A DNA stretch of 64,000 nucleotides from NCBI GenBank assembly GCA_036676295.1, contig JAKFDE010000016.1, positions 62,001-126,000 on the forward strand, in the 5' to 3' direction. Shown one piece after another: positions 17,081 through 25,412 of the stretch. The notes under the pieces are model-generated. The model did not search any database. It saw only the letters and a list, made by a program, of their open reading frames with translations, and was not told the origin of the DNA. A program made the position numbers and the translations under genes. This DNA comes from UBA4416 sp036676295. Its GTDB lineage: Bacteria > Bacteroidota > Bacteroidia > B-17B0 > Aurantibacillaceae. The stretch's first letter is position 1; each line of letters opens with the position of its first letter.

Positions 17081-18769
17081 TTATCCTAACATTTTCAAGA
17101 AACTAATTTCTTTTTCAGTTAAGAAACGGAATTTACCGCGAGGTAGATCTTTTTTAGTTAAACCTGCAAATGCAACGCGGTCTAATTTAACCACTTCGTA
17201 ACCTAAGTGTTCAAACATACGACGTACAATGCGATTTTTACCACTATGAATTTCAATACCTAATTCAAATTTACCGGTACCAACAAATTCTGCTGCATCC
17301 GGTTTAATAAAACCGTCAGATAACTCAACACCTTCACATAAAGTTCTGTAATCTTCTGTAGACATTTTTTTATCTAAAGACACGTGATACACTTTACGAA
17401 CTTCAAATTTAGGATGCGTTAATTTAGCGGTCATATCACCATCATTGGTAAACAACAATAAACCTGTTGTATTTCTATCCAATCTTCCAACCGGATATAA
17501 ACGCTCTTTACAAGCCTGACGAACTAATTCCATTACCGTACGACGTTCTTGTGGATCGTCCATTGTTGTAATGTAATCTTTAGGCTTATTTAAAATCAAA
17601 TATTTTTTGGTTTCATTTTTAATTGGCACACCACCGTAACTTACTACATCTGTTGGATTTACTTTGTAACCCATTTCCGTAACAATTTTACCGTTAACGG
17701 TAACCACACCGGTTGCAATTAAGACATCCGCTTCTCTACGAGAACAAACTCCGGCATTAGCCACATAACGATTTAAACGAATGGCATCATCAGATACATT
17801 TTGCTGATCAGATGTTTTTTTAGGTCCTGCTTTTTTAGATTTAACCGCAACTTTTTCAGAAGGATTTAATTTACGTTCAGCTGGTTTTCTATCTCCATAC
17901 GATTTCTTGTCAGAACTTTCGTATTTACCATCTTCACGTTTTGCATATGGTTTTTTCTCATATGAATCAGATCCATATGATTTTTTCTCTCTATCACCAT
18001 AAGGCTTTCTGTCAGAGCTTTCGTATTTACCATCTTCGCGTTTGGCATATGGTTTTTTCTCATATGAATCAGATCCATAAGATTTTTTCTCTCTATCACC
18101 AAAACTTTTGCGAGGTCCGCTACTTTCGTATTTACCATCTTCACGTTTAGTGTATGGTTTTTTCTCATAAGAATCAGATCCATAAGATTTTTTCTCTCCA
18201 TCACCATAACTTTTGCGTGGGCTGCTACTTTCGTATTTACCGTCTTCGCGTTTCGTGTATGGTTTTTTCTCAGCATCGCCGTATGATTTACGAGGTCTGC
18301 TTTCTGAACTTCCTTCTCTTTTTGTGTATGAACGTTTTTCTCCGTCACCATAACTTTTGCGAGGTCCACTACTTTCGTATTTACCATCTTCGCGTTTGGT
18401 GTATGGTTTTTTCTCATACGAATCCGAACCGTAAGATTTTTTCTCTTTATCCCCAAAGCTTTTAGATGAAGATGATTTCGATCTAAAGCTTCCATCCTGA
18501 CGTTTGCCGTATGTTCTGTTTTCTGAAGAAAATGATTTTTTCTCTCTATCTCCGTAAGTTTTTTTCTCTCCGCCTTCAAATCCGCCTTCACGTTTTGTAT
18601 AAGAACGTTTTTCGGTAGAATCGCCTTCACGTTTTTTAAACGAAGACCCTCCCGATTTAAAATCTCTTTTTGGTTTATCCGATGAACTTGAAAAAGATCT
18701 TTTTTTGTTAAAATCTGACGAGCCTCCTTTTGAAAATGTTTTTCTAGGCCCTTGACTGTCTCTACTCAT
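17081..18769 (-). CDS. RluB/RsuA-type pseudouridine synthase with long repetitive N-terminal extension
   Basis: A 562-residue protein whose last 235 residues are a standard RNA pseudouridine synthase: an S4 domain (IRLNRYVANAGVCSRREADVLI) and the catalytic domain with GRLDRNTTGLLLFTNDGD, where the aspartate is the nucleophile. The first 325 residues are low-complexity, rich in K, R, S, G, D, E and Y, with five units of about 34-35 residues (SYEKKPYxKREDGKYESS; DNA period 102-105 bp) and shorter fragments. Such basic disordered tails are seen on Bacteroidota RluB homologues and probably bind RNA. A TACATTTG element (minus strand, 18786-18793) lies 16 nt before the ATG. Confidence 0.92.
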   Translation of the reverse strand: MSRDSQGPRKTFSKGGSSDFNKKRSFSSSSDKPKRDFKSGGSSFKKREGDSTEKRSYTKREGGFEGGEKKTYGDREKKSFSSENRTYGKRQDGSFRSKSSSSKSFGDKEKKSYGSDSYEKKPYTKREDGKYESSGPRKSYGDGEKRSYTKREGSSESRPRKSYGDAEKKPYTKREDGKYESSSPRKSYGDGEKKSYGSDSYEKKPYTKREDGKYESSGPRKSFGDREKKSYGSDSYEKKPYAKREDGKYESSDRKPYGDREKKSYGSDSYEKKPYAKREDGKYESSDKKSYGDRKPAERKLNPSEKVAVKSKKAGPKKTSDQQNVSDDAIRLNRYVANAGVCSRREADVLIATGVVTVNGKIVTEMGYKVNPTDVVSYGGVPIKNETKKYLILNKPKDYITTMDDPQERRTVMELVRQACKERLYPVGRLDRNTTGLLLFTNDGDMTAKLTHPKFEVRKVYHVSLDKKMSTEDYRTLCEGVELSDGFIKPDAAEFVGTGKFELGIEIHSGKNRIVRRMFEHLGYEVVKLDRVAFAGLTKKDLPRGKFRFLTEKEISFLKMLG

Positions 18770-18895
18770 TAATTATTATTTTTTGCAAATGTACGCTTTT
18801 TTAGCGATTAAGACTAGTAACTAGCTATTAATGAGCAGGTATATCGTACTATTTGTCATTAAATAACAGCTATTAGCCCAATTAATGAAAAAGTC

Positions 18896-18903
18896 TATCT
18901 TTG
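18896..18903 (+). promoter_or_regulatory. TATCTTTG element 4 nt before trmH
   Basis: TATCTTTG matches TAnnTTTG and ends 4 nt before the trmH ATG (18908). If it is the -7 element, transcription would start at or next to the start codon, giving a leaderless mRNA. No good -33 TTG is present at the expected distance. Confidence 0.5.
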
Positions 18904-18907
18904 CACG

Positions 18908-19600
18908 ATGTCTGATTTAGCCTATAAGAAAGCCTTAACCACCTATTTAGAAGGGTTTGTGAGCGAGCGTCGTTTGGGACGATTAAAAGAAGTTTTGGAT
19001 GAAAGAACCAATCATTTAAGTATTGTATTGGAAGATGTTTATCAATCGCACAACTTTAGCGCAGTGCTTAGAAGTGCTGATATATTTGGAGTACAAACCA
19101 TCAACTTTATTGAAAACCGTAACAAATATAAGATCAGCGAAGATGTATCGATGGGTGCAACTCAATGGTTAAGCTTAAATCGTTATCAAAAACACGAAAA
19201 CAATACCAAGGCTTGCTTATCTGAATTAAAAGAAAAAGGCTATAAAATTGTAGCGACTTCGCTTCATAAAAACTCAGTAACCATGCAGGAATTAGACGTT
19301 GCTAAACCAATTGCCCTGGTATTTGGCACAGAGTTAACCGGCATTAGTACTGATGTAGAAGAAGTGGCCGATGAGTTTATCAAATTACCGATGTATGGTT
19401 TCACAGAAAGCTTCAACATTAGTGTTTGCGCGGCTTTATGTATGTATGAGTTAAGTACCAGAATTCGTAAAGAAGTACCAAACTACCATTTAACAACAAC
19501 TGAAAGAGAAGATATATACATTGAATGGCTGAAAGCCTCCGTAAAAAAGCACGATTTAATTATCAAAGAATTTGATAGTAAATACCTTCAAAATGGATAA
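18908..19600 (+). CDS. trmH: tRNA (guanosine-2'-O-)-methyltransferase, TrmH/SpoU family
   Basis: A 230-residue SPOUT methyltransferase. The three family motifs are visible: motif 1 (EDVYQSHNFSAVLRSADIFGV, with the catalytic N and R), motif 2 (IALVFGTELTGIS) and motif 3 (LPMYGFTESFNISVCAALCMYEL), which forms the trefoil-knot SAM site. The N-terminal extension and the C-terminal helical tail fit TrmH, which methylates G18 in the tRNA D-loop, better than shorter TrmL-like members. The substrate is inferred from family. It is divergent from the pseudouridine synthase gene. Confidence 0.9.
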   Translation: MSDLAYKKALTTYLEGFVSERRLGRLKEVLDERTNHLSIVLEDVYQSHNFSAVLRSADIFGVQTINFIENRNKYKISEDVSMGATQWLSLNRYQKHENNTKACLSELKEKGYKIVATSLHKNSVTMQELDVAKPIALVFGTELTGISTDVEEVADEFIKLPMYGFTESFNISVCAALCMYELSTRIRKEVPNYHLTTTEREDIYIEWLKASVKKHDLIIKEFDSKYLQNG

Positions 19601-19605
19601 AATCT

Positions 19606-19637
19606 TTGTTCACTATTGAGGAAAAATACTATATTTG
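19606..19637 (+). promoter_or_regulatory. Promoter before lpxD (TTG - 21 nt - TATATTTG)
   Basis: TTG at 19606-19608 and TATATTTG at 19630-19637, spacer 21 nt. The element ends 4 nt before the lpxD ATG (19642), again implying a leaderless transcript. Confidence 0.6.
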
Positions 19638-19641
19638 AGAG

Positions 19642-20670
19642 ATGGAATTTTCTGCAGCTCAAATAGCAGCCTTATTAGGCGGAACAGTGGAAGGAGACGA
19701 AAACACAGCCGTTTCTAATCTCTCTAAAATTGAAGAAGGTAAGCCCGGAACTTTATCGTTTTTAGCTAACCCAAAATACACTAATTATATCTATGATACC
19801 AATGCCAGTATCGTGATCGTTAATAAAACCTTAACTCTTGAAAGACCTGTAAAACCAGGCTGCACCTTAATTCGTGTGGAGGATTCTTACGCCAGTTTTG
19901 CTAAATTACTGGAAATGTATAATCAGGTAAAAGGCACAAAAACAGGTATTGAACAACCTTCGTTTATTAGCGAGAATGCTAAATACGGGACAGATTGTTA
20001 TATTGGTGCCTTTGCTTACATTGGTCAGGGAGTAAAAATCGGGAATAACACTAAAATTTATCCGCATGTGTACATTGGTGATGGTTGTACCATTGGCGAT
20101 AACACCACGTTATTTTCGGGTGTAAAAATATACCACGATTGTCATATCGGAAATAATGTAGTAGTACATGCCAGTACCGTGATTGGTAGTGATGGCTTTG
20201 GCTTTGCACCACAAGACGGAAAAGAATTTGCTAAAGTGCCCCAAATTGGTAACGTAGTTATTGAAGATAATATTGAAATTGGTTCTAATTGTTCTATTGA
20301 CAGAGCAACCTTAGGGTCAACGATTTTGCGCAAAGGCGTGAAATTAGATAACCTGGTACAGATTGCGCACAATGTTGAAGTTGGTGAGAATACCGTTATT
20401 GCAGGATTATCAGGCGTGGCAGGTTCTACTAAAGTTGGTAAAAATTGTATGATCGCTGCTCAAGTTGGTGTTGTAGGCCATATCAGAATTGCAGATGGTG
20501 TGAAAATAGCAGGACAAGCAGGTGTTGGCGCTTCCATCGAAAAAGAAAATGAAATAGTACAAGGCTCTCCTGCTTTTGGTTTAGGAGATTTCAGAAGAAG
20601 TTATGTATTGTTTAGAAGCTTACCAAAATTAAACGACCGAATAAAGGATATAGAAAATAAACTTAAATAA
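19642..20670 (+). CDS. lpxD: UDP-3-O-(3-hydroxyacyl)glucosamine N-acyltransferase
   Basis: A 342-residue enzyme of lipid A synthesis that adds the second (N-linked) 3-hydroxyacyl chain from acyl-ACP. An N-terminal uridine-binding domain (1-100, with GTLSFLANPKYTNYIYDT) precedes a left-handed beta-helix of hexapeptide repeats and a C-terminal helical extension. The catalytic histidine lies in VQIAHNVEVGENTVIAG, and the block SVIGSDGFGFAPQDG is typical of LpxD. It heads the lpxD - lpxC/fabZ - lpxA - trpS run, all on the plus strand. Confidence 0.96.
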   Translation: MEFSAAQIAALLGGTVEGDENTAVSNLSKIEEGKPGTLSFLANPKYTNYIYDTNASIVIVNKTLTLERPVKPGCTLIRVEDSYASFAKLLEMYNQVKGTKTGIEQPSFISENAKYGTDCYIGAFAYIGQGVKIGNNTKIYPHVYIGDGCTIGDNTTLFSGVKIYHDCHIGNNVVVHASTVIGSDGFGFAPQDGKEFAKVPQIGNVVIEDNIEIGSNCSIDRATLGSTILRKGVKLDNLVQIAHNVEVGENTVIAGLSGVAGSTKVGKNCMIAAQVGVVGHIRIADGVKIAGQAGVGASIEKENEIVQGSPAFGLGDFRRSYVLFRSLPKLNDRIKDIENKLK

Positions 20671-20735
20671 TTTGGCAATGAGACGATGAGTCAATTTGAC
20701 AATTAAAAAATAAAATAAATAATATAACCAATAGC

Positions 20736-20783
20736 CGAATTAATTAATTGTCGAATTAACTAATTGCCGAATTGACTAATTGA
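20736..20783 (+). repeat. Three 16-bp tandem repeats between lpxD and lpxC/fabZ
   Basis: Units CGAATTAATTAATTGT (20736-20751), CGAATTAACTAATTGC (20752-20767) and CGAATTGACTAATTGA (20768-20783) are in exact 16-bp register and end 6 nt before the lpxC/fabZ ATG. Each unit is nearly self-complementary. The array may be a protein-binding array or a slippage product. Confidence 0.8.
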
Positions 20784-20789
20784 AAAAAG

Positions 20790-22220
20790 ATGAGTGATAA
20801 ACAAAGAACGATACAAAAAGCTGTTTCATTAACAGGAAAAGGCTTACACACAGGAGCTCCTGTAACATTAACATTTAATCCTGCGCCTGAAAACCATTGG
20901 TACAAATTTCAACGTGTAGACTTAGAAGGACAACCGATCATTGATGCCGATTGCGACTTGGTAGTTGATACTTCTCGTGGAACAACATTAGAGAAAAATG
21001 GTGCTCGTGTACACACAACGGAGCATGTGTTAGCTGCTTTAGTTGGTATGGGCATTGATAATTGCTTGATACAAGTAACGGGTCCCGAAATGCCGATCAT
21101 GGATGGTAGTTCTTTAAACTTTATTGAAGTGTTAGAAACAGCCGGTATTGTTGAGCAAGAAGCTTTTCGTGATTATTTTGAATTAACTGAAAATTTAACT
21201 TACGAAGACAACGTTAAGAAAGTAGAAATGTTAGCCGTTCCTCAGGATGAATTCAGAGTAACAGTGATGGTAGATTATGGTAGCGAAGTATTGGGGACTC
21301 AACATGCCGGAATGTATAATATTGGCGAATTTAAAGAACAAATTGCACCCTGCCGTACATTCGTTTTCTTAAGAGAACTAGAAGCGTTATTAGCGCACAA
21401 CCTTATTAAAGGTGGTGATATGGATAATGCAATTGTTTTAGTAGACAGCGATTTACCTGAAGATAAATTAGATCATTTACGTAAAGTATTTAATAAACCG
21501 GATGTTGAAGTAAAAGGACGTGGTGTATTGAACAATACAAAGCTTCGTTTCTTTAACGAACCTGCTCGTCATAAATTACTGGACATTGTTGGTGATCTAG
21601 CCTTAGTTGGTAAGCCATTAAAGATCCATGTATTAGCAGCTCGCCCTGGACATGCCGGTAATGTTGATTTTGCAAAAAAACTAAAAGCATTAGCAAAAAA
21701 ACAAAAAGCAGAAAAAGATTATCCAAAAGTTGATCTGAATCAGCCACCGGTGTTAAACATCATGGATATCATGAAATTGTTACCTCACCGCCAGCCAATG
21801 TTGTTGATCGATAAGATAATGGAAATATCTTTGGAACATGTGATCGGTGTGAAAAATGTTACTCTTAACGAAGAATTTTTCAAAGGACATTTTCCTGATA
21901 ATCCGGTAATGCCAGGTGTTTTATTAATAGAAGCCATGGCACAATGTGGTGGTGTATTAGTATTAAAAACAGTTCCTGATCCAGAGAACTATTTAACTTA
22001 CTTCATGAAAATTGATGGTGTTAAATTCAAACAAAAAGTAATTCCGGGAGATACCGTTGTATTTAGTTTAAATTTAATTACCCCTATACGTCGCGGTATT
22101 TGCCACATGAGAGGTGTTGCTTATGTTAACAACAAACCAGTAATGGAAGCCGAAATGATGGCACAAATTGTAAAAGTAAAAGGTAACGAAGTAAAAACTA
22201 CAGAAGCGCAACTTGCATAA
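20790..22220 (+). CDS. lpxC/fabZ: Bifunctional UDP-3-O-acyl-N-acetylglucosamine deacetylase / 3-hydroxyacyl-ACP dehydratase
   Basis: A 476-residue fusion, usual in Bacteroidota. The N-terminal LpxC part (about 1-305) removes the acetyl group in lipid A synthesis; zinc and catalytic segments are TEHVLAALVGMGIDNC, HKLLDIVGDLALVG and RPGHAGNVDFAKKL. The C-terminal FabZ part (about 330-465) dehydrates 3-hydroxyacyl-ACP; MKLLPHRQPMLLIDKI and GHFPDNPVMPGVLLIEAMAQ hold the catalytic H and E. LpxC and FabZ compete for the same acyl pool, so joining them fixes their ratio. Three 16-bp repeats precede the ATG. Confidence 0.97.
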   Translation: MSDKQRTIQKAVSLTGKGLHTGAPVTLTFNPAPENHWYKFQRVDLEGQPIIDADCDLVVDTSRGTTLEKNGARVHTTEHVLAALVGMGIDNCLIQVTGPEMPIMDGSSLNFIEVLETAGIVEQEAFRDYFELTENLTYEDNVKKVEMLAVPQDEFRVTVMVDYGSEVLGTQHAGMYNIGEFKEQIAPCRTFVFLRELEALLAHNLIKGGDMDNAIVLVDSDLPEDKLDHLRKVFNKPDVEVKGRGVLNNTKLRFFNEPARHKLLDIVGDLALVGKPLKIHVLAARPGHAGNVDFAKKLKALAKKQKAEKDYPKVDLNQPPVLNIMDIMKLLPHRQPMLLIDKIMEISLEHVIGVKNVTLNEEFFKGHFPDNPVMPGVLLIEAMAQCGGVLVLKTVPDPENYLTYFMKIDGVKFKQKVIPGDTVVFSLNLITPIRRGICHMRGVAYVNNKPVMEAEMMAQIVKVKGNEVKTTEAQLA

Positions 22221-22241
22221 CTATGTTTGATGTTTGATTGT

Positions 22242-22300
22242 TTTATGTTTTTATGAAACACAGAACAATTAAACAGTAAACATAAAAACAATAAACATTA
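22242..22300 (+). repeat. Imperfect AT-rich hairpin between lpxC/fabZ and lpxA
   Basis: TTTTATGTTTTTATG is partly complementary to CATAAAAACAATAAAC across a loop of about 25 nt. The stem has only A/T pairs with rare G/C, so neither termination nor processing is proven. The same kind of spacer occurs in the neighbouring intergenic gaps. Confidence 0.4.
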
Positions 22301-22303
22301 TAT

Positions 22304-23077
22304 ATGATTTCACCATTAGCCAATGTTAGTCCTAAAGCCAAGATCGGAAACAATGTAACTATTGAAGCCTTTGCTACTGTTTACGAAGATGTAGAAATTG
22401 GGGACAATACACATATTCATCCAAATGCCATTATTTATCCTGATACAACTATTGGAAGCGATTGTCAAATATTTCCGGGTGCTTTAGTTGGAATTGTATC
22501 TCAAGATCTAAAATATAAAGGAGAGAAAGCAAAAACTACTATTGGTAATAATACCATCATTAGAGAATATGCCACTATTCATAAAGGCACGGCAGACAGA
22601 ATGATAACCTCTGTTGGCAACAATTGTTTGATCATGGCATATGCACATGTTGCTCATGATTGTATAGTAGGTAACAATGTTATTTTAGCAAACTATGTTG
22701 GTTTAGCCGGACATGTAACTATTGAGGATTTTGTGATCATTGAAGGTTATGCTGCTATTCAACAATTTATCGTCATTGGAATGCATAGTTTTTTAGCTGC
22801 GGGTTCAAAAGTTCGTAAAAATGTCCCTCCATACATTCGTGTTGCTCGCGATCCACTACAATACATTGGAGTTAACACCGTTGGCTTATCTCGCCGAGGG
22901 TTTGATAAAGAAACCATTAATCAAATTGAAGACATTTACCGTTTGATCTTTGTGCGTGGTCATAATATTACAAACGCTTTAGAATTAGTAGAACAGGAAA
23001 TATCTGATACCGAAACAAGAAAACAAATTGTAAATTTCATCAGATCTTCACAAGATGGAATTGTAAAAGGAATATAA
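22304..23077 (+). CDS. lpxA: UDP-N-acetylglucosamine O-acyltransferase
   Basis: A 257-residue hexapeptide-repeat enzyme that starts lipid A synthesis by moving a 3-hydroxyacyl chain from ACP to UDP-GlcNAc. It opens with ISPLANVSPKAKIGNNVTIEAF, carries the catalytic histidine in MAYAHVAHDCIVGNN, and ends with the C-terminal helical domain (RRGFDKETINQIEDIYRLIF). Length and order after lpxC/fabZ are as in other Bacteroidota. Confidence 0.96.
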   Translation: MISPLANVSPKAKIGNNVTIEAFATVYEDVEIGDNTHIHPNAIIYPDTTIGSDCQIFPGALVGIVSQDLKYKGEKAKTTIGNNTIIREYATIHKGTADRMITSVGNNCLIMAYAHVAHDCIVGNNVILANYVGLAGHVTIEDFVIIEGYAAIQQFIVIGMHSFLAAGSKVRKNVPPYIRVARDPLQYIGVNTVGLSRRGFDKETINQIEDIYRLIFVRGHNITNALELVEQEISDTETRKQIVNFIRSSQDGIVKGI

Positions 23078-23147
23078 ATTAGTCAATTTGATTATGAGAC
23101 AATTAGTACAAACTCATCTCTCATAATTTATAACTCATAACTCAAAG

Positions 23148-24119
23148 ATGTCACGCATACTTACCGGAATACAAAGTACCAATATCCCCCACTTAGGTAA
23201 CATCCTTGGTGCCATTTTACCAGCTATTGAATTAAGCGAAAAGCCAGGAAACGATTCTTTATTTTTCATTGCTGATCTTCATTCATTAACAACTCAAAAA
23301 GATGCTGCGTTTAGAATCGATAGCGTAAATTCTGTTGCAGCAACCTGGTTAGCGTTTGATTTTGATACAGAGAAAAACATTTTCTACCGTCAAAGTCGCA
23401 TACCTGAAGTTTGTGAATTAACCTGGTATCTGAATTGCTTTACACCATTTCCAATGTTAGCGAATGCACATTCATTTAAAGATAAATCAGACAGACTGAG
23501 TGATGTAAACGCCGGATTATTTACCTACCCTACTTTAATGGCAGCGGATATTATTTTGTACGATGCTAATTTTGTACCTGTTGGTAAAGATCAGATACAA
23601 CACGTAGAGATTACCAGAGACATTGCTGCCGCGGTAAACAACAAATACCAACAAGCGGTTTTTGTATTACCTGAAAGTTTGATCGATGAGCGTGTGATGA
23701 TCGTACCAGGAATTGATGGACAAAAAATGAGTAAGTCTTACAATAATTTCATCAATATATTTTTACCTGAAAAGGAATTACTGAAAGTTGTAAAAAGTAT
23801 TGTGACTGATGCAACGCCACTAGAAGAACCTAAGAATCCTGACACGTGTAATGTATTTAAAATTTATAGCTTATTAGCCTCACCCGAACAAATTGCAGAG
23901 ATGCGTGCTAATTATTTAAAAGGAGGTTATGGGTACGGCCATGCAAAAACTGCGTTATACGAATTGATACTAAGCAAATTTGGCAAAGCCCGTAACCGCT
24001 ATTCAGAATTGATGAATAATACCGCTTTACTAGAAAAAGAGCTACAAGTAGGCGAAGCTAAAGCAAGAAAGATGGCTCAGGAAAAAATGAAATTGGTAAG
24101 AAGCGTTTTAGGATTTTAA
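23148..24119 (+). CDS. trpS: Tryptophanyl-tRNA synthetase
   Basis: A 323-residue class I aminoacyl-tRNA synthetase that charges tRNA-Trp. The Rossmann signatures are TNIPHLGNILGA (HIGH-like) and GQKMSKSYNN (KMSKS), and VPVGKDQIQHVEITRDIAAA is the conserved tryptophan-pocket region. Length is normal. A 70-nt AT-rich spacer with an ATTATGAGA/TCTCATAAT inverted repeat separates it from lpxA. Confidence 0.96.
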   Translation: MSRILTGIQSTNIPHLGNILGAILPAIELSEKPGNDSLFFIADLHSLTTQKDAAFRIDSVNSVAATWLAFDFDTEKNIFYRQSRIPEVCELTWYLNCFTPFPMLANAHSFKDKSDRLSDVNAGLFTYPTLMAADIILYDANFVPVGKDQIQHVEITRDIAAAVNNKYQQAVFVLPESLIDERVMIVPGIDGQKMSKSYNNFINIFLPEKELLKVVKSIVTDATPLEEPKNPDTCNVFKIYSLLASPEQIAEMRANYLKGGYGYGHAKTALYELILSKFGKARNRYSELMNNTALLEKELQVGEAKARKMAQEKMKLVRSVLGF

Positions 24120-24152
24120 AATTCAATTAATATCAACCATAAAAACAGTCAC

Positions 24153-25355
24153 ATGAAAAAAATCTACTCAAAAGTATTATTATTTGCATTAAGCGCCTTT
24201 GGATTAAATGCCAACGCACAATGCACGGGCTGTACTCAAACCATTGCCGGTAACGATGCTTCAAACTACCTGGTTGGTTCAGGGCAAGTGTTATGTATTT
24301 CATCAACAGGAAATGCAACAGGCATGATCACCGTTACCTCTGGCGGCATATTATGTAATCAAGGTTCTCTTAACTCTACCAATGTTTCGATTGTGGGTGG
24401 TATCTTAAAAAATTACGGAACTATTAATACCGGTAATATCTTAATTTCTGCAGCAGGAACTTATTCTAATTTTGCAACGTCTATTATTGATAGTTTATTT
24501 GTTACTCAAAATTCATCTAAATATGTGAATCAAGGCACGCAGGTTATTAATGCATTTGCTATTGCCGATAATGCGAATGCTACTAATACAGGCACAATTA
24601 CTACTAATTTATTTTACGATTCATTGGCAACGTTTACTAATAATGGAACGATCAGTGTTACCGATATGATGGGTCTTGTTTACAGTAGTAATTTCACTAA
24701 TAATGGGAGCCTTACTGTTACAAATGATTTTGGACACGGGTACAACTCTACTTTTTTAAATAATGGTTATATGAAAGTTAACCGTGACTTTTATAATGGT
24801 AATAGTTCTACGTTTACGACATATTGCATGATGCTTGTTAGCAGAGACTGGTATAATGCCGCAACTGTTAATGGACCTACTTTAACCAGCTGTGGCGGAT
24901 TTAGCATTACAGGAATTTCTCTTAACTCAGGCACAGTAGGCTCTTTAACTACCCATGTTGATATTTGCGATGCCGGCATGCCGGGCACAGGTGTAGATAG
25001 TAACAGCGGTACCATTGCCAGTACTACCTCTTATTGTACGTGTACCAATACTTGTGTTACAACAGTTGGTGTCAAAGAAATTCCTTTACAAAGTTCTGTA
25101 TTAATTAGTAATATTTTTCCTAACCCTGCGTCAAGCAGTTTAACGATCGATCTGAATAATAAAGACTCTGAATCATTATCAATTGAGATCAGAGATATGA
25201 TGGGCAGAACTGTTTTGACTAAGACATTAGCGGCTAAATTAGGAGAAAATCAAACGGAAATAAATGTGTCTGCTTTGGCACAAGGCACTTATATTTTATG
25301 CGTTACTGATTCTCATCAATTACAAACCAAACGTTTATTCAACGTTTCGAAATAG
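24153..25355 (+). CDS. Secreted T9SS cargo protein with beta-helix-like repeats
   Basis: A 400-residue protein with a signal peptide (MKKIYSKVLLFALSAFGLNANA). Its central part is a series of short N/T/G/S-rich repeats (LNNxGTI, FTNNGSLTV, NNGYMKV), suggesting a right-handed beta-helix. It ends with a type A T9SS sorting domain of about 80 residues (ISNIFPNPASSSLTI ... GRTVLTKTL ... ALAQGTYILCVT), which directs export and surface attachment. Cysteines cluster at the start and before the sorting domain (CTCTNTC). Ligand or enzymatic role is unknown. Confidence 0.87.
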   Translation: MKKIYSKVLLFALSAFGLNANAQCTGCTQTIAGNDASNYLVGSGQVLCISSTGNATGMITVTSGGILCNQGSLNSTNVSIVGGILKNYGTINTGNILISAAGTYSNFATSIIDSLFVTQNSSKYVNQGTQVINAFAIADNANATNTGTITTNLFYDSLATFTNNGTISVTDMMGLVYSSNFTNNGSLTVTNDFGHGYNSTFLNNGYMKVNRDFYNGNSSTFTTYCMMLVSRDWYNAATVNGPTLTSCGGFSITGISLNSGTVGSLTTHVDICDAGMPGTGVDSNSGTIASTTSYCTCTNTCVTTVGVKEIPLQSSVLISNIFPNPASSSLTIDLNNKDSESLSIEIRDMMGRTVLTKTLAAKLGENQTEINVSALAQGTYILCVTDSHQLQTKRLFNVSK

Positions 25356-25380
25356 AAATAATAAAACATTTTTTTAAATA

Positions 25381-25412
25381 AAAAAGCTTGATAGTATTAT
25401 CAAGCTTTTTTT
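25381..25412. terminator. Bidirectional rho-independent terminator
   Basis: 13-bp perfect arms AAAAAGCTTGATA (25381-25393) and TATCAAGCTTTTT (25398-25410), loop GTAT, with T-run on the plus strand and A-run upstream. It serves the T9SS gene on the plus strand and could also stop the convergent minus-strand gene, which ends at 25411. Confidence 0.88.

Noticed and set aside
17866..18480. CRISPR array
   Set aside because: The repeats are in frame, of unequal length (102, 105 and 144 bp), and code for protein.
17866..18630. Long minus-strand frame inside the pseudouridine synthase repeats (and the plus-strand frames at 17941 and 18154)
   Set aside because: They are alternative frames of the same repeat DNA; the protein is low-complexity (KNHTPNAKMVNTK repeats) and the main frame contains a complete enzyme.
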